Part shown: positions 30,321 through 41,689 of the stretch, one piece after another
Layout: the number at the start of each line of letters is the position of its first letter
Numbering within the stretch: position 1 is the stretch's first letter
Source: Prorocentrum cordatum
Taxonomy: Eukaryota; Sar; Dinophyceae; Prorocentrales; Prorocentraceae
DNA length: 64,000 bases
Assembly (NCBI GenBank): GCA_963575745.1
Contig: CAUYUJ010020540.1
Span: 1 to 64,000 of the forward strand
Reading direction: 5' to 3'
Program-made: the position numbers and the translations under genes
Notes under the pieces: generated by a model
Database searches by the model: none
Told to the model about the DNA's origin: nothing
What the model saw: the letters and a program-made list of their open reading frames with translations, nothing else

Positions 30321-30803
30321 GGCCCGTATACATGTACATGCATAGACGTGTATGTACATTCGCATATGAGAATGCGAACGGAAATGCACGTACATATGCA
30401 TGTACGAATACATATACAAGTACCTTTACAAAAGACAAGAGTATACGGATATGCATACATGTGTATATATATATATATGCCCCCGTACATATACATATCC
30501 TATGGCATAACATGATCAGACATATTCATGAACATATAACCATACATAGTCACACACATACATTTATATACACACCTACAAAATACATATAAAAAAAAGT
30601 TTGCATATATATATATATACACCAACATACAAACATACATACACACACATGTGGCTTCAAATCTTTTTCTATATATATGTACACATATACATATATATAT
30701 ATATATACGCCTGTACACTTGCAAATGCACATACACATATGAATGCAAATACAAATACACATACACATACACAACCACATACACATACACACACACACAC
30801 ACT
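30321..30803. repeat. (ATAC)n / (TATATG)n / (CA)n microsatellite
   Basis: Long alternating purine-pyrimidine sequence of ATACAT, ATATAT and CACACA words, ending in (CA)n directly at the foldback hairpin half at 30804. Frames read Tyr/Ile/Cys/Val and are not genes. Confidence 0.95.
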
Positions 30804-30834
30804 GGGAGCCGGCAGTAAACCGTCAACCTTGGTT
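30804..30834 (+). repeat. Hairpin target, left half, at LINE D 3' end
   Basis: GGGAGCCGGCAGTAAACCGT then CAACCTTGGTT. The matching right half CCTTGGTTACCGCCGGGA is at 32428-32445, beyond LINE D. Up to nine bases (ACCTTGGTT) are shared at both junctions. Confidence 0.8.
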
Positions 30835-32426
30835 TTTTGGGTTTGCGCTGGCTCCAGGGCGCTGTCCGCAGCGCCGCCCGACAGGGCGCCTAGCGAGCCT
30901 AGCAGGTCTAAGCGGAGGGCGCGTGTGAGCGCCTCGGCGGCAGCCAGTTCACAATCTGTGATCGTGGAGTGCGGTGGTAAAAGAAAGGCACTGGAGGCGA
31001 TGTCCCGCCAAACGAGGGCATCACGTGGTTCACTCCCTGGGGCCCTCCTGCGGGCTATCTGACGAGAGCCGAATGGAGAAGGAGTGGCGTGGTAGGTCGG
31101 ACCCCACTGACTGTAATCCAAGAAGCCTTTCTGCAGCCAAAAACCACATCCGCAACCGTTGCCGTCCACTCCCCCATCGCATGCCCCACGATAGGCGACG
31201 TGTATAAGATATTGTGACTCAATCGGACTGCATGCAACCTGATTGGAGTAGAAAGTGCGGCCCTCTCGGGCCAGGTGGGTGAGCTTGTCGGCCCTGGTGT
31301 TATCTTCCCTGTACTCATGTCGATATATGTCCCGTCCTATGTTCGCCGCACGGATGTTCGCGCGGCAGTTCAGCTCGTATATGGTCCCCACACACTCCGC
31401 AACTCTGTCGGCATAACCCTGATTATGGCACCTCCACTCCCCTTGGAGCCACGATGAGACCAGTAGTGAGTCTCCTTGGAGGTCCACGCCTATCCCCTCG
31501 CTCAAGACGTCCCAAACCGTAGCACGCTGACATATAGTGGCCAAACGCTTGGACTGTTTCTCCAGGGCCTCAGGAGTCGTTCCCTCGGTGGACTGCTTGG
31601 CCTCGAACTGGGTGGAGCTCCAACTGGGACCCGTGGTGGCAGCATACCAATATTCAAAGATTTTGCGTTTATTGAAGTGTCCCAAGATCGTCCGCCACAA
31701 CTTCACAAAGCCTGTGTATGAGTCGTCAAAGCCGTCCCACCAGCAGGGTCCCAAGACTTCCCTATACGGGCATTGCCAGGTCCGTTGACCTATACTCGTG
31801 GGACCAAAGCGTCTCCTGGTGCCCGAGCGTGCCAGTGAGAGCTGTCCCGATGCATGCAAAGAAGATGTCAGGTCGTCTCTCCGAGACGTCCACTCGGGAT
31901 TGTCGAGGAGCAAAGTACCTCGACTGTCCAAAAAGGTACGTGAGCACCGTCCGTCCCCTCTGTCGATCCTCCGTCTCACATCCCTCCCATCCTCCGTATC
32001 CGCCCCCCTGGCAGCGCAACGAGAATGGATAGCAAGCTGGCCCTGCACATACTGAGCCACACTTCGCGCAACATTGAAACTGCGTGCACATACCAGCTGT
32101 GTGATAGATTGGAAACCCTCATCACAAAATTGCCGTCGGACGTGGTCCGGTCGTCGCATATGTCCCAGCTCTCATTGGCTGGCTTCCTGCGCCCGAACAT
32201 AGACATGAGTAGACTCCCTTCGCAACTGCGCAATAATCGTAGCCCCTCTGCATCCAGTGTACAGCAGTCGAGGCCGCAAGACATGACGCTCTGAACTCTG
32301 TTGAAATCTATAGAACTTAGCCCGTGGGCTCACAGATTTAGAACGAAAAAACGGTGCATGTGCGAAAAATGCCCTCCTGGCCATCGTGAAGCTTCGTCGT
32401 AGAGATACCTTGGTTACCGCGAAAAT
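30835..32426 (-). mobile_element. LINE copy D, 5'-truncated, in the hairpin loop
   Basis: Bounded by the two halves of one foldback hairpin (30804-30834 and 32428-32460), with the same loop position as LINE C. It keeps the end of the RT region and the whole RNase H and 3' end; the 5' part is lost, as is usual for target-primed reverse transcription. Confidence 0.8.
30870..32390 (-). pseudogene. LINE D ORF2 C-terminal part (thumb and permuted RNase H)
   Basis: The main frame 32159-30870 holds an RNase H-like domain with GDS Asp at 31470-31472, RAD Asp at 31287-31289, CDGG Asp at 31176-31178 and CEL Glu at 30948-30950. On the minus strand they come in that order, a circular permutation of the usual D10-E48-D70-D134. 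Upstream, the frame 32284-31976 (CEGSLLMSMFGRRKPANESW) and then FFRSKSVSPRAKFYRF near 32350 match the post-RT region of LINE A (FFRSTAIPLKDKYERY), so frameshifts lie near 32010 and 32300. No RT catalytic core is left. Downstream frame continuation into the CA repeat is not coding. Confidence 0.75.
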
Positions 32427-32427
32427 A

Positions 32428-32460
32428 CCTTGGTTACCGCCGGGAACTCGTAGAGCTTCC
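32428..32460 (+). repeat. Hairpin target, right half, at LINE D 5' end
   Basis: CCTTGGTTACCGCCGGGAAC, then TCGTAGAGCTTCC. A duplicate of CCTTGGTTACCGC lies just upstream at 32408-32420. Confidence 0.8.
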
Positions 32461-32569
32461 TCGTGCAATGCGGGCGCGGCAATCTCGCATTGCGCGTGCG
32501 AGGGCGCGGTCTCATCAAGGAGGACGCGGAGGAGAAGAAGGAGAGAGGGAAAGCATCTCTGGACAAAAA

Positions 32570-33965
32570 AAAAGGAACATACCAGACCGAGTTCAGGCGC
32601 CTTTGAGGTAGCGCGCCTTCTGATTGCTGCGCCGAACAGCGTAAAGAAAACCACTATCTCTAAAAAAAAAGTAGAGTGCGAATAGTTCTTCGGCCCTAGC
32701 GCTGGTAGCAGACCGAGGTCAGGCGTCTAGATACTTTAAACTAGCGCGCCTGACCATTTCCTTCTGATTGCTGTGCCAAATAGCTCTGTAGCTCTTCTGC
32801 AGCTCGAGTTAAGTCCAGAAAACCAATACCATCTCTCAAGAATTAGCAGAGTACGAATAGCTTTTTAGTCCCAGCGCTGATAGCAGACCGAGTTCAGATG
32901 TCTAGATATTTTAAACTAGCGCGCCTGATGGTTTCCTTCCGATTGCTGCGCAGAACAGCTCTGTGTTTCATCTGGAGCTCGAGATCAGTCAAGAAAATCA
33001 GCACCGTCTCCAGAAAATTAGCAGGGTACGAATATTGTTGTTTAGTCCCAGCGCTGACAGCAGACGGAGTTCAGGTAACTAGATATTTTGAACTAGCGCG
33101 CCTGATGATTTCCTCCCGATTCTTGTGCCAAACAGCTCTGTAGCTCATCTGAAGCTCGAGTGAAGTCAAGAAAATCATTACCATCTCCAGAAAATTAGCA
33201 GGGTACGAATAGTGTTTCGGCTCCAGCACTGATAGCAGACCGAGGTCGGGCGTCTAGATACTTTAAACTAGCGCGTCTAATGATGTGCTGATGCTTGTTG
33301 TATCAAACAGCTTTGTAGAACATCTGCAGCTCGAGTTGAATCAAGAAAACCATGACCATCTCCAAAAAAATAGCAGAGTACAAATAGGTGTTCAGCCCCG
33401 GCGCTGATCGCAGACCGATTTCAGGCGTCTAGATAATTTAAACTAGCGCGCCTGATGATTTCATCCCGACTGCTGTGCCGAACAGCTCTGTAGATCATCT
33501 GTAGCGCGAGTTAAGTGAAGAAAACGATCAACATCTCTAAAAACTAGCAGAGTACGAATGGTTGTTCGGCGCCAGCGCTGACAGCAGACCGTCTTCAGGC
33601 GCCTAGATGCTGCAGATTATTGCGCCTGACGATTGCCTTCTAATTCCTGTGCCAGAAAGCACTGTAGCTCCTCTGCAGCTCGAGTTCAGTGAAAAAATGA
33701 ATCATCATCTCAAAAAAATCACAATAGAGTACGAATTATTTCGCGGACCTAGCTCGAGTAGCAGACCTAGCCCAGACATCTGGATGCTTCACGTGAACGC
33801 GCCTGACGGTTCTAGATCGATTAGGTGTGCTTGCCAGCTCTGTCGCTGTCCCACAGCTCGAGTTAAGACAGAAAACCGACAGCACCTGTCAAGATGACTC
33901 GAAACAGCCGATCCCGCCTGAGTGCTTTTTGGCAGTAATGGGTACCCGATCGAGCTGAGATTAAG
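32570..33965 (+). repeat. 175-bp satellite array, block 1
   Basis: The word AGCAGACCGAGTTCAG (and variants) recurs at 32707, 32882, 33059, 33234, 33409, 33583 and 33760, giving steps of 174-177 bases; a truncated unit starts near 32581. Each unit includes TAAACTAGCGCGCCTGATG, AGCTCTGTAGCTC and GCAGCTCGAGTTAAGT. The array ends in a tail GATCCCGCC...GGCGAGCG at 33910-33985 that also ends the later blocks. No gene. Confidence 0.92.
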
Positions 33966-34087
33966 ATGGCGAGCGGAAACAATATCGAACATGAAGAGGA
34001 AAAGTACTAAAGCTCAAGTCTCGGAATCGGAACGAATGTTCAAATTCCGAGAAATCGAAATTAAACCGGGCCAAATTATGCAAAACT
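33966..34087. other. Spacer between satellite tail and hairpin
   Basis: AT-rich with GAAATCGAAATTAAACC; no gene. Confidence 0.5.
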
Positions 34088-34141
34088 GAGAGCCGGCGGT
34101 AAACCGTCAACCAGGTTACCGCCAGGAGCCTCGCGGCGCTC
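34088..34141 (+). repeat. Foldback hairpin, intact (TAA/TTA form)
   Basis: Stem GGCGGTAA 34095-34102 pairs with TTACCGCC 34116-34123 around an ACCGTCAACCAGG loop. Confidence 0.85.
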
Positions 34142-35005
34142 TTTTCCTCGCGGGGGTGCTCAGAACACATGGAGAGAGCTTTCTCAAGCGTAAGCTGAAA
34201 AACTCGCACAAAAAACACACACACAGAGACACACGTTTTTCGGTGTTCATCCAAAGTCGGATCCTTCAAGTGTTTTGATAGTAATACTGCAGCTACGGAC
34301 CTGAGAATTTCACTGGCGGGCGCGGCATAACCCACTACAGCTTCGAAAAATACCGGTTCTCGAATGTTCAAATATCTCGCAATGTTCGCCCATACGGCCC
34401 AAAGTTCACACACGAGGTACTTCCGTCGAGATTTTTTGGCCAACTAGCCCGCCAGCACGCCGGCATTACTCTTCTAGCTTCGCCGTTAACGCTCTGAGGG
34501 AAGCTCTACGAGTCAGTGAATACATCTGCCGACATACTACAAGCACGGACGCGCTACGCCCGCGCTTGCGTTCTAGCCGACTGCGCGGTCGCCGTTGGTA
34601 GACTCTGCGCGAATCCACGATTCCAGGATACACGGGTAGCCAGACTGCAGAAGTGACGCGACTACCACAGTGGCCGACGAGGGCCCCAGCAGGCTCGCGG
34701 CTGCCACGCAGTCGCCGCCGCCGACCCGGCGGGGCCCGCCGCCGCAGCCGCCACCGCCGTCGCGATAACGCCGGAGTGGTCGCGGTGGTAGTGGTCGTCG
34801 TCTGTGGACGCGATCGCACGATCGCGTTCTGGGGCGCGCGCTGCTTTTCCAGGGCCTATGGGGGCCTCAGACCCCTAGAGATCTGCGGGGCCTCTTGGCC
34901 TTCAGCGGCCAACCGGCGATCTCCTGAAACTCCCGCGGGCACCTTCGTTACCGCCACGATTTCGCTGAGCTTCCTCGCAGAATCCGGGCGCGGCGATCTC
35001 GCACT
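34142..35005. other. No recognisable gene
   Basis: An AT-rich half with a CACACACAGAGACACACG run (34216-34233), then a GC-rich patch (34650-34830). A decayed hairpin right half (GTTACCGCCACGATTTCG) lies near 34950 followed by GGGCGCGGCGATCTCGC, shared with 32470-32490. Confidence 0.5.
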
Positions 35006-35030
35006 GGGAGCCGGCGGTAACCCGCCAACC
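35006..35030 (+). repeat. Hairpin left half, unpaired
   Basis: GGGAGCCGGCGGTAACCCGC then CAACC. It is followed by TTGGTTTTT as at the LINE D junction, but no LINE text follows, so it may mark a very short insertion or deletion remnant. Confidence 0.6.
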
Positions 35031-35119
35031 TTGGTTTTTAAACGGTTTACGGTCTGCCACGAGAACCCGAATCCGAATCGGCGGAACAGAAATACTGAGC
35101 ACCCACCGCGTTAGACTGG

Positions 35120-35168
35120 CGCGAGGGTGAACCGTCAATCTGGTCACCACCGGGCACGTCATAGAGCT
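35120..35168 (+). repeat. Foldback hairpin, diverged (TGA/TCA form)
   Basis: GAGGGTGA 35123-35130 and TCACCACC 35144-35151 keep six pairs. Confidence 0.7.
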
Positions 35169-35920
35169 TCTTGCAGCGTAAGAGCCCAGAATCGAAGTAA
35201 AGTCTTGAATTGTGCATTTTTCCAAGTAGATATGAGGTCGGGTTTCTGGCTTTGCTCGGGAGAATTTTTCGACTGAATAAGCCAAGGATTCCAGAGGTAC
35301 CTTCTGTAATACAAAGCTCCGCTCTGCGCAATTATCAGCCCAAACGAATGGTTGGAACTTCAAAATCGGCTGAGCCAGGTCACGGAAGGTATGATCGCGT
35401 CCTCTTCCGATATTTCGTCAACTAGCTTCACCCTGTCGCCAAGTTCCTCTAGCTCTGTTACGATCAGAGCTCTACGAGGTATGGATTGCAGCAGAGTGCA
35501 CGCCACCTCAGCAGAGGTCCTCGTCAAGGCAGTACAGGGGGGCAGTTCGCAGGAGGTTCCCGTGCTACCTGAAGACAAGCTAATTGCCTCCTCGGCCACA
35601 TCCTGTCAACTGTCATCCTCCTCACCGCCGGTACCCTCGTAAAGCTCCTTGCCTTTGTAAGAATGCTAATGATCGAAGCAGAGGACTAGAATAAAGATGT
35701 TCTTGACATATTTATGTTTGCATTCTTTGAAGCTCAATGTGAAAATCTGTTTTCGCAATATGACCTGTCACATATCTCTTAAATCCTACGAAAACCAAGC
35801 CGAAGTCACCACATTCTCCGTCCGAGCCTGGTCGACCAACTAGCTCCACCCTGTGCCCAAATTCCTCTTAGCTTATCTTGCCGGAGAGCTCTACGAGGCA
35901 TGGAAGCGTTAGAAGCCAGT
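35169..35920. other. No recognisable gene; arms of foldback repeats
   Basis: Unique-looking AT-balanced sequence with GAGCTC and CTCTACGAG words (35469-35480, 35886-35896) that are the outer arms of the foldback family. The frame 35352-35642 has no recognised domain. Confidence 0.45.
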
Positions 35921-35978
35921 ACTGGCGCCGGCGGTGAACCGTCAACCTGGCCACCGCCGCGAACCTCGTAGAGCTCCT
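35886..35978 (+). repeat. Foldback hairpin with outer arms, intact (TGA form)
   Basis: Outer arms GAGCTCTACGAGG (35886-35898) and CCTCGTAGAGCTC (near 35964-35976); inner stem GGCGGTGA 35930-35937 with CCACCGCC 35951-35958 (one T to C change gives a weak pair). Confidence 0.85.
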
Positions 35979-36342
35979 TAGGCGCGTAAGAGTGCTCAGA
36001 ATTGCGGAAGATTTTCGTAAAATCTTCAATTTTGTATTTTTCATGTCGACGTGAAGCTCGTTCCTCCAAATTCTATCATCATAAAAATGCGCCTACTGAG
36101 CTCATATTAAGACGCACGAGGTACTAGAAATGCGGGCAGACGCGTGAAAAAAATAGAAGTGCAAGCAGATAGCGTCTGATGGCATTTTCTGTAAAACTGA
36201 AAAAATACCAGTTTTGGACTGTCAACGTGAAGTCGGTACCTGGCTTCGCTCGGGAATCTGTCAAATCTTAGCAAAACCGACCAAAATTTACCACATTGTC
36301 CGCCTGGGTCGGGTGGGCCAACTAGCTCCACCCCGCGCCGGA
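35979..36342. other. No recognisable gene
   Basis: AT-rich segment containing GAGCTCATATTAAGACGC (36088-36105), the word that also borders the 55-60 kb insertion, and an AACTAGCTCCACCCCGCGCC word shared by several foldback copies. Confidence 0.5.
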
Positions 36343-36372
36343 ACTGGGCGCAGGCGGTAAACCGTTAACCTT
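36343..36372 (+). repeat. Hairpin left half at LINE B 3' end
   Basis: GGCGGTAA at 36353-36360, then ACCGTTAACCTT followed directly by the LINE 3' end GACTTTTTTGCGTC. Confidence 0.8.
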
Positions 36373-36484
36373 GACTTTTTTGCGTCTTTGCTGGGACCGT
36401 CTTGGCCACTGACGCCAGGTCCAACGAAGTCTCAGGCGAATCAGAGCCTCTTATTCGTCACGCAAGCAGTCAGCTCTTATTTCA

Positions 36485-36600
36485 CATCAGCGAAGCTGTT
36501 GGAATAAAGAGAATCAGAAGCCTGCAATGACACAATCAATCGCAAAGCACACAGAATGACAACGAAGAACAAATAAAACAGCGAAGCTGTTAAAATATAC
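36485..36600 (-). promoter_or_regulatory. 3' UTR hairpin words CAGCGAAGCTG (LINE B)
   Basis: Two copies near 36489 and 36582; in LINE sense they read CAGC-TTC-GCTG, a 4-bp stem with a 3-base loop. The same word occurs in the 3' region of copies A and C. Confidence 0.5.
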
Positions 36601-36638
36601 CAGAAGAAATAGTGTGAGATGAAACAATGTGCGACTTA

Positions 36639-39635
36639 TCACTGCGAATGATCAAAGAAGGTCTGCACAACCTGTGGGAGCACATCGCATATGCGCTCCG
36701 CCGCTGATAACTCCGCATCTGTGACCGTGGCACTTGGTGGTAGACACCAAGCCGCAATATACACATCCTTGAAAGTGATGTCGGTCCGCGAACAGATATA
36801 CATGTTACGCAGACCTATCTGTATCCACACGCCACAGGCACTTCCGCGGCTGCAATCACCCCCATCAAAGCCAGCTTTGATAAGGCAAGGAGTAAAACAC
36901 TGAGATTCGAAATCACTGAGGTAAAAGAAATCGGCGCACACATGGCCCTGACGGGCCTGATGGGTCAGTAAGTCAGCCCTTTGATTCCATTCCCGAAAGG
37001 AATGAGAGAAGAAATCACGGCCAGCCTCTGGAGGCCTCACCGAGTATGCATCCTGCATCTCGTCCAGCTTATTTATCAGAGTGTCTACCCTTCTCTGATA
37101 TACCTGAGCTAATACTTTCCAATTCCCACAGAGCCAGTTAATCACAAGCAGTGAATCCCCCTGGATGTCCAATGGTATCCCATTCGTTTCGAGGTCCCAC
37201 TGCGTGCAACGCATGTTATGCAGCGCGATACGTTTGCTAAGACGATCCCTATATGCTGGTGTCCTCCCGATCCTGACCGATATGAACCCCTCCATCCTCA
37301 TCCATATTCAAGAACACAGGCACCCCTGAGGACGCCAGGCCTTTGCATTCCTTCTGGAAATACTTCAACATACTACTAGAACAAACATGCGCAGCGAAAT
37401 CCATGAAATGTTCCAAGCTTCCAACAAAGAACTCCCACCAGGATAAACCATAAAACAATTCCAAAGAAAAACACCATGAACGAAGTCCCACACTCTCCTG
37501 CCCCCACGATGTCGTTTCAGTGAGCTGGCCTCCTTCCATTTCCCCCAACATCTGAGAGCCTCGCTTGAATCTGTTCTCGTTCTATCCCACAGCCGGCCAA
37601 ACGCCAGGCATGAGAAGCGAGAATCTCTCCAAGCTCTTGTCGAGTTCACCTCCAGCGCCTCCTGATATGTGATCAACCTCTGGGCAAAATCATGGACGTC
37701 GATTGCCCACATCCAGTGCACTCTGAGAAACTTCTGTACAATACCCACATAATGTGCATCATGAAATTTTTGTCTCGCACGTTCGTACCTCCTCGTATTC
37801 CACTCCTGATAACTTTCCTCCTCCCTCCGTACACAACGACACATGACAGCCAGGCACTTACCCTCAAAGATATGATGGGCACTCAATGAGTTAGAATCGT
37901 CCGTACATCCTTCTGCCGCGTAGAGAACAATACTCTGAACCTTCTGCGCATACCTCTCATACTTATCCTTCAGCGGAATGGCCGTGGAGCGGAAGAAGGA
38001 CGCCTGGCCCCAGAACGCCCTTCGAGCGGAGTCAATACTAGCATCCAAATCTGGATGCTCATTTACATGTAGTTCAGAACAAATGTGGGCCCCAAGCACC
38101 TCCATCTCCGTCACTCTTCTGAATCGATACACTCCAGAGTCTCCCGACCCAATCGAAAGAACAAGATCAGCAGTTCGCAATATTTCCCCTGCCGCATCAC
38201 GCGGAGGAGCAGCACCGAACACCATGTACAATAGACTGGGCTCCTTCCATCTCATACCATAACCATGTAAGTGTGTAGTTAGACCGTGTAACATGCGCGT
38301 GAGTTCCTCCCGACTCCGAGCCAGAACATAACAGTTGTCCGCCCTGAGGAAGTGATTAACAACGGAAACACAGTTAGTCGAGCCAGTAGCAAACTCAATA
38401 CGATAACCTAGCCCTGGCACGTCCCATTCTCGAATCGTGGAACTCCACATAGCGGCAACAATAAGATTGCAAGCCAATGGGCCCTCAGGCCCTCCCGTCC
38501 GAATACACTTGTCCCACATCACCTCCAAAACCTCAATCCCATCATAGTAGACAGTGCCTACACATTCACACAGGGGGTTAAGTAGAGCATACTGTAAGTA
38601 CAAGGGCACATTTGCATGATCCAACCCACGCCTGACATTGGCCACCGTGCAATGATCGAACGCCTGGGGGACATCATCGTTCGCCAAGTGCGCCGTTTCC
38701 CCTTTTTCCCCAGTTAGCAGCATGTTGACCTATATGTTTGAGGCTAGCCGTGATTTCGTGTGTACGACGATGTTCCTGGAACCCATACAACCCAATATGA
38801 CGAAAAACACCGTTTCTTTCAACATGGCCCTCAACCAAGAGAACAATACAGGAACTGAACCATCTGGAAGCCGCATTCTGCATACACAGCAAACGACCGT
38901 CTTTTAACTTAGTGATCCCTGGAATCTTGGGCATAAAAGATGAGGATCTGACGCCACGACTGCGAACAAGGAGTCATGAGCTTGATGATTTTATCGAACA
39001 ACTTCTGGATCGATCCGAGAGCACACCACGGCAAACTCCTGAGAATCTCGCACGGTATCCCATCTGGCCCAGTAGCCCTCTGGGTCTTCAGCCGAGCCCG
39101 TGCTCTGAGAAGCAGCGCCATACTAATTCCCACAACTGATGTGGATCGTACCTCATGCTCAGCCCTCATCCTGATCTCCTCCATCATAGTGTTACTGGAA
39201 TTGCGTACCTCCTCGGACGACACGTTGAAACGAACGAACTTGTCGAGCTCCTCCTTCAACTCCGCACGATCCTCCGTCTCCCTCCCATCCACGACTAAAT
39301 CTTTGATAGTATATCTGACCTCTCGTTTTGTTGGGGGACATCTGCACATAATCATATCACGTCGCTAACTTCTGCGTAGACGATCGGCTTCATTCTTTAA
39401 CCTCCTCAACCTAGCACTCGGAGCTGAGCACAGACGGACACCCCGAACGAGCGAAGGGCGCACCGCCTAGATTCATATTCACATGCTGCCGAGCCTGATG
39501 CTCATCAGCCCAAGTCGAACACTTGCATCCGACCAGGGACGGCCTAAAACTTTGACCAGGCTGGGGGTCTGGCCGACGAACAATCACTTTCCCAAGGTCC
39601 GTGGAACTCGCCGTGATGATAGCATGATCTGATAA
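36639..39635 (-). pseudogene. LINE B ORF2, broken by at least four frameshifts
   Basis: Colinear with LINE A ORF2. In minus order: endonuclease end (SDHAIITASSTDLG, 39630-39590) and IVRRPDPQPGQ; frame 39355-38909 with ATGPDGIPCEIL (RT motif 0); frame 38934-38674; frame 38723-37365 with PQAFDH (motif A), GGPEGPLACN (motif B) and FLRADNCYVL (motif C with Asn codon 38334-38336); frame 37551-37249; and frame 37301-36639 with the permuted RNase H (LDIQGDSLLV, NQRADLLTH, GFDGGDCSRG, DAELSAAER). Frameshifts are needed near 38915, 38700, 37400 and 37270. Closest to A of the copies here. Confidence 0.85.
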
Positions 39636-39692
39636 CTGGCGCCGGCGGTGAACCGTCAACCTAGTCACCGCCGGGAACCTCGTAGAGCTCCT
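39636..39692 (+). repeat. Foldback hairpin, intact (TGA/TCA form)
   Basis: GGCGGTGA 39644-39651 pairs fully with TCACCGCC 39665-39672; followed by CGTAGAGCTC. Confidence 0.9.
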
Positions 39693-39769
39693 TGCACTGG
39701 TAAGAATGCTCAGAATCGAAATAGAGTCACTTAGTAGGGTCCAAAAACCGGAGAGCGAAGAGACCGTCG

Positions 39770-40000
39770 AGAACAGCAAATCTTTCCTAGAGAGCTCTGG
39801 GGGGCCCCCCTGCAGAGCTTCTGGAGCGCTGCCAGGAACGCTTCTACGCGTGCCTGCACGCGTGCAGGCACACGTGGAAAGCGCGCCCGAACCCGCTGCC
39901 GGGTCGGGCGAACTGCTGCGGGGATCGTGGAGCGGCGGGGATGGGCTGCTGGCGGGCACCGAAACCGCCCAGCTTCTAATTCAAAAACCCTCTAGCTCTC
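39770..40000 (+). repeat. Dispersed 200-bp repeat family 4, copy 1
   Basis: Shares AATCTTTCCT, ACGCGTGCCTGCACGCGTGC and CCCGCTGCCGG in order with 40437-40640. The ACGCGTGC...GCACGCGT core is palindromic. No gene. Confidence 0.75.
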
Positions 40001-40199
40001 AGAGAGCTCTCCGGGAATAAAATAAAGATTCTCCGGTTCCTGGAAGTCAACTCATCAGAGAATGCATCGGGGGAGCTGACCTGCTGTCAAAGAGACTTTA
40101 TATGCCAATGTTCGGCGAAAAATCTGCTTTCTCAAAATAATTGTTTGAATATCTTTTGAATTTTAGCAAAACCAACCAAAAGTCATCACTTTGTCCGCC

Positions 40200-40275
40200 C
40201 CGGCCGGGTGGGCCAACTAGCTCCACCCCGCGCCGGAATTCCTCTAGCTCATCGATGACGAAGACCTCTACCAAG
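40200..40275 (+). repeat. Foldback-arm fragment
   Basis: AACTAGCTCCACCCCGCGCC then GGAATTCCTCTAGCTCATCG; the same block occurs at 45650-45712 next to other arms. Confidence 0.6.
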
Positions 40276-40436
40276 TACGAATGTTCAAATCTCTCACAAA
40301 GTTCGCCCAACCGACCCAAAGTTCACTTGGTAGGGTCCAAACCCCGGAGAGCAAAGAAACCGTCGGGAACTTGGTAGCGCCCACTTGGTAGCGTCCAAAA
40401 CCCAGAGAGCGAAGACACCCTCTGGGACAGATTTGG

Positions 40437-40645
40437 GACGGAAATCTTTCCTGGAAAAGGCTGGGGAGCTCCCCAGAAGCGCTTCTGAAGCGCTGCCAGA
40501 AACGCATCCACGCGTGCCTGCACGCGTGCAGGCTCGCGTGGACGCGCGCTGCAAGCGCCCCCGCACCCGCTGCCGGCCCAAACGAGCCTCTGCGGGGATT
40601 CTGGACCGGCAAAAAGGATGGGGAGAGCTCTCCGGGAAAAACCCG
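40437..40645 (+). repeat. Dispersed 200-bp repeat family 4, copy 2
   Basis: Partner of 39770-40000, same orientation, spacing about 665 bases. Confidence 0.75.
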
Positions 40646-40653
40646 GAGAGCAA

Positions 40654-40709
40654 CTGGGAGCGGCGGTAAACCGTCAACCAGGTTACCGCCGGGAGCCTCG
40701 TAGAGCTCT
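40654..40709 (+). repeat. Foldback hairpin, intact (TAA/TTA form)
   Basis: GGCGGTAA 40662-40669 pairs with TTACCGCC 40683-40690; then GGGAGCCTCGTAGAGCTC. Confidence 0.9.
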
Positions 40710-40829
40710 TGTCTGTACGACGCTGCTTGGAACACAGGGGGGAAGCTTTCTTACGCGTGAGCTGAAAAGCTTTAAAAATTATGTTTTTCAGCTTTCACCG
40801 AAAGTCGGTTGATGCAAGTGGGAACCGAC

Positions 40830-41035
40830 AGCACCTCTCAGATCACACATACAATACAAATAGTTTCGCAGATCTAGCTCGAGTAGCAGACCAAGTTCAG
40901 ACCTCTCTATGGAACAGACAAACGCGACTGATGATTCTGAATCGGTTTCTGTAAGTAGCAGCTCTGTACTCTCTAAATCTTGAGAAGTACAGAAACCCGT
41001 CAACGCGTGTCAAGATGCTCGCTCGAAACGGCCGA
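40830..41035 (+). repeat. 175-bp satellite, single unit
   Basis: Contains AGCAGACCAAGTTCAG and ACGCGACTGATGATTCTG, one monomer between hairpins. Confidence 0.8.
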
Positions 41036-41218
41036 CGGTCCCCTCAAGTCTTTTGATAGCAATATTGCAGCTACGGACCTGAGAATTTCACTGGCAGACG
41101 CGGCGCAACCCACTACAGGTAAGAAAAATACCAGTTCCTAAAATAAACTTTACAATTTTGCACAAAGATTGCAAAACGGACCGAAAATACCAGATTGTCT
41201 CTTCAAGTCGGGTCGGCC

Positions 41219-41278
41219 AACTGGGAGCCGGCGGTAAACCGTCAACCAGGTTACCGCCGGGACCCACGTAGAGCTCTG
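41219..41278 (+). repeat. Foldback hairpin, intact (TAA/TTA form)
   Basis: GGCGGTAA 41230-41237 with TTACCGCC 41251-41258. Confidence 0.9.
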
Positions 41279-41555
41279 AATAGACCAAGTCGGTTCCGAG
41301 ATAACAGCAGAACGCTTCTTAATACCAGCTATAAGAATTAAAGAAATGTTGTTTTCGGTTGTACACAATTCTGGTTCCCCCCCAATCTTTTGATCGGAAT
41401 AATGCAACTAGGGCCCTAAGGATTGCATCGAAAGCGCCATGATTCACTGCATAGAATAAAAATTCAAATCTGCAAAATGAATTTCAAAATCTCTCGTTAT
41501 CTTCAAAAAACCGACCCCAGGTTACCACATTGTCCGCCCGGGCCGGCTTGGCCCA
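41279..41555. other. Spacer, no gene
   Basis: AT-rich; no recognised text in either strand. Confidence 0.5.
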
Positions 41556-41613
41556 GCTGGGAGCCGGCGGTAAACTGTCAACCAGCTTACCACCGGGAGC
41601 CTCGTAGAGCTCT
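41556..41613 (+). repeat. Foldback hairpin, intact with one stem change
   Basis: GGCGGTAA 41566-41573 with TTACCACC 41587-41594. Confidence 0.85.
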
Positions 41614-41689
41614 TGTCTCGTGCGGGGCTGCCCCGTACACATTGAGGAGTTTTCTTTAAGACTCCTGTGAGAAAGAGCTCACAAGCTGA

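Larger units (their letters stand above)
36371..39635 (-). mobile_element. LINE copy B, 5'-truncated in the endonuclease
   Basis: Same family as LINE A (shared 3' end TTGCGTCTTTGCTGGGACCG and colinear ORF2 text). Its 5' end stops at the endonuclease SDH motif (rc of 39620-39632) and abuts an intact hairpin at 39636, so the expected right half of its own target is not seen. Confidence 0.85.

Noticed and set aside
35006-35120. A fifth LINE insertion after the hairpin half at 35006
   Set aside because: Only the first bases (TTGGTTTTT) resemble a LINE 3' end; no LINE-type text or right half follows at the expected place.
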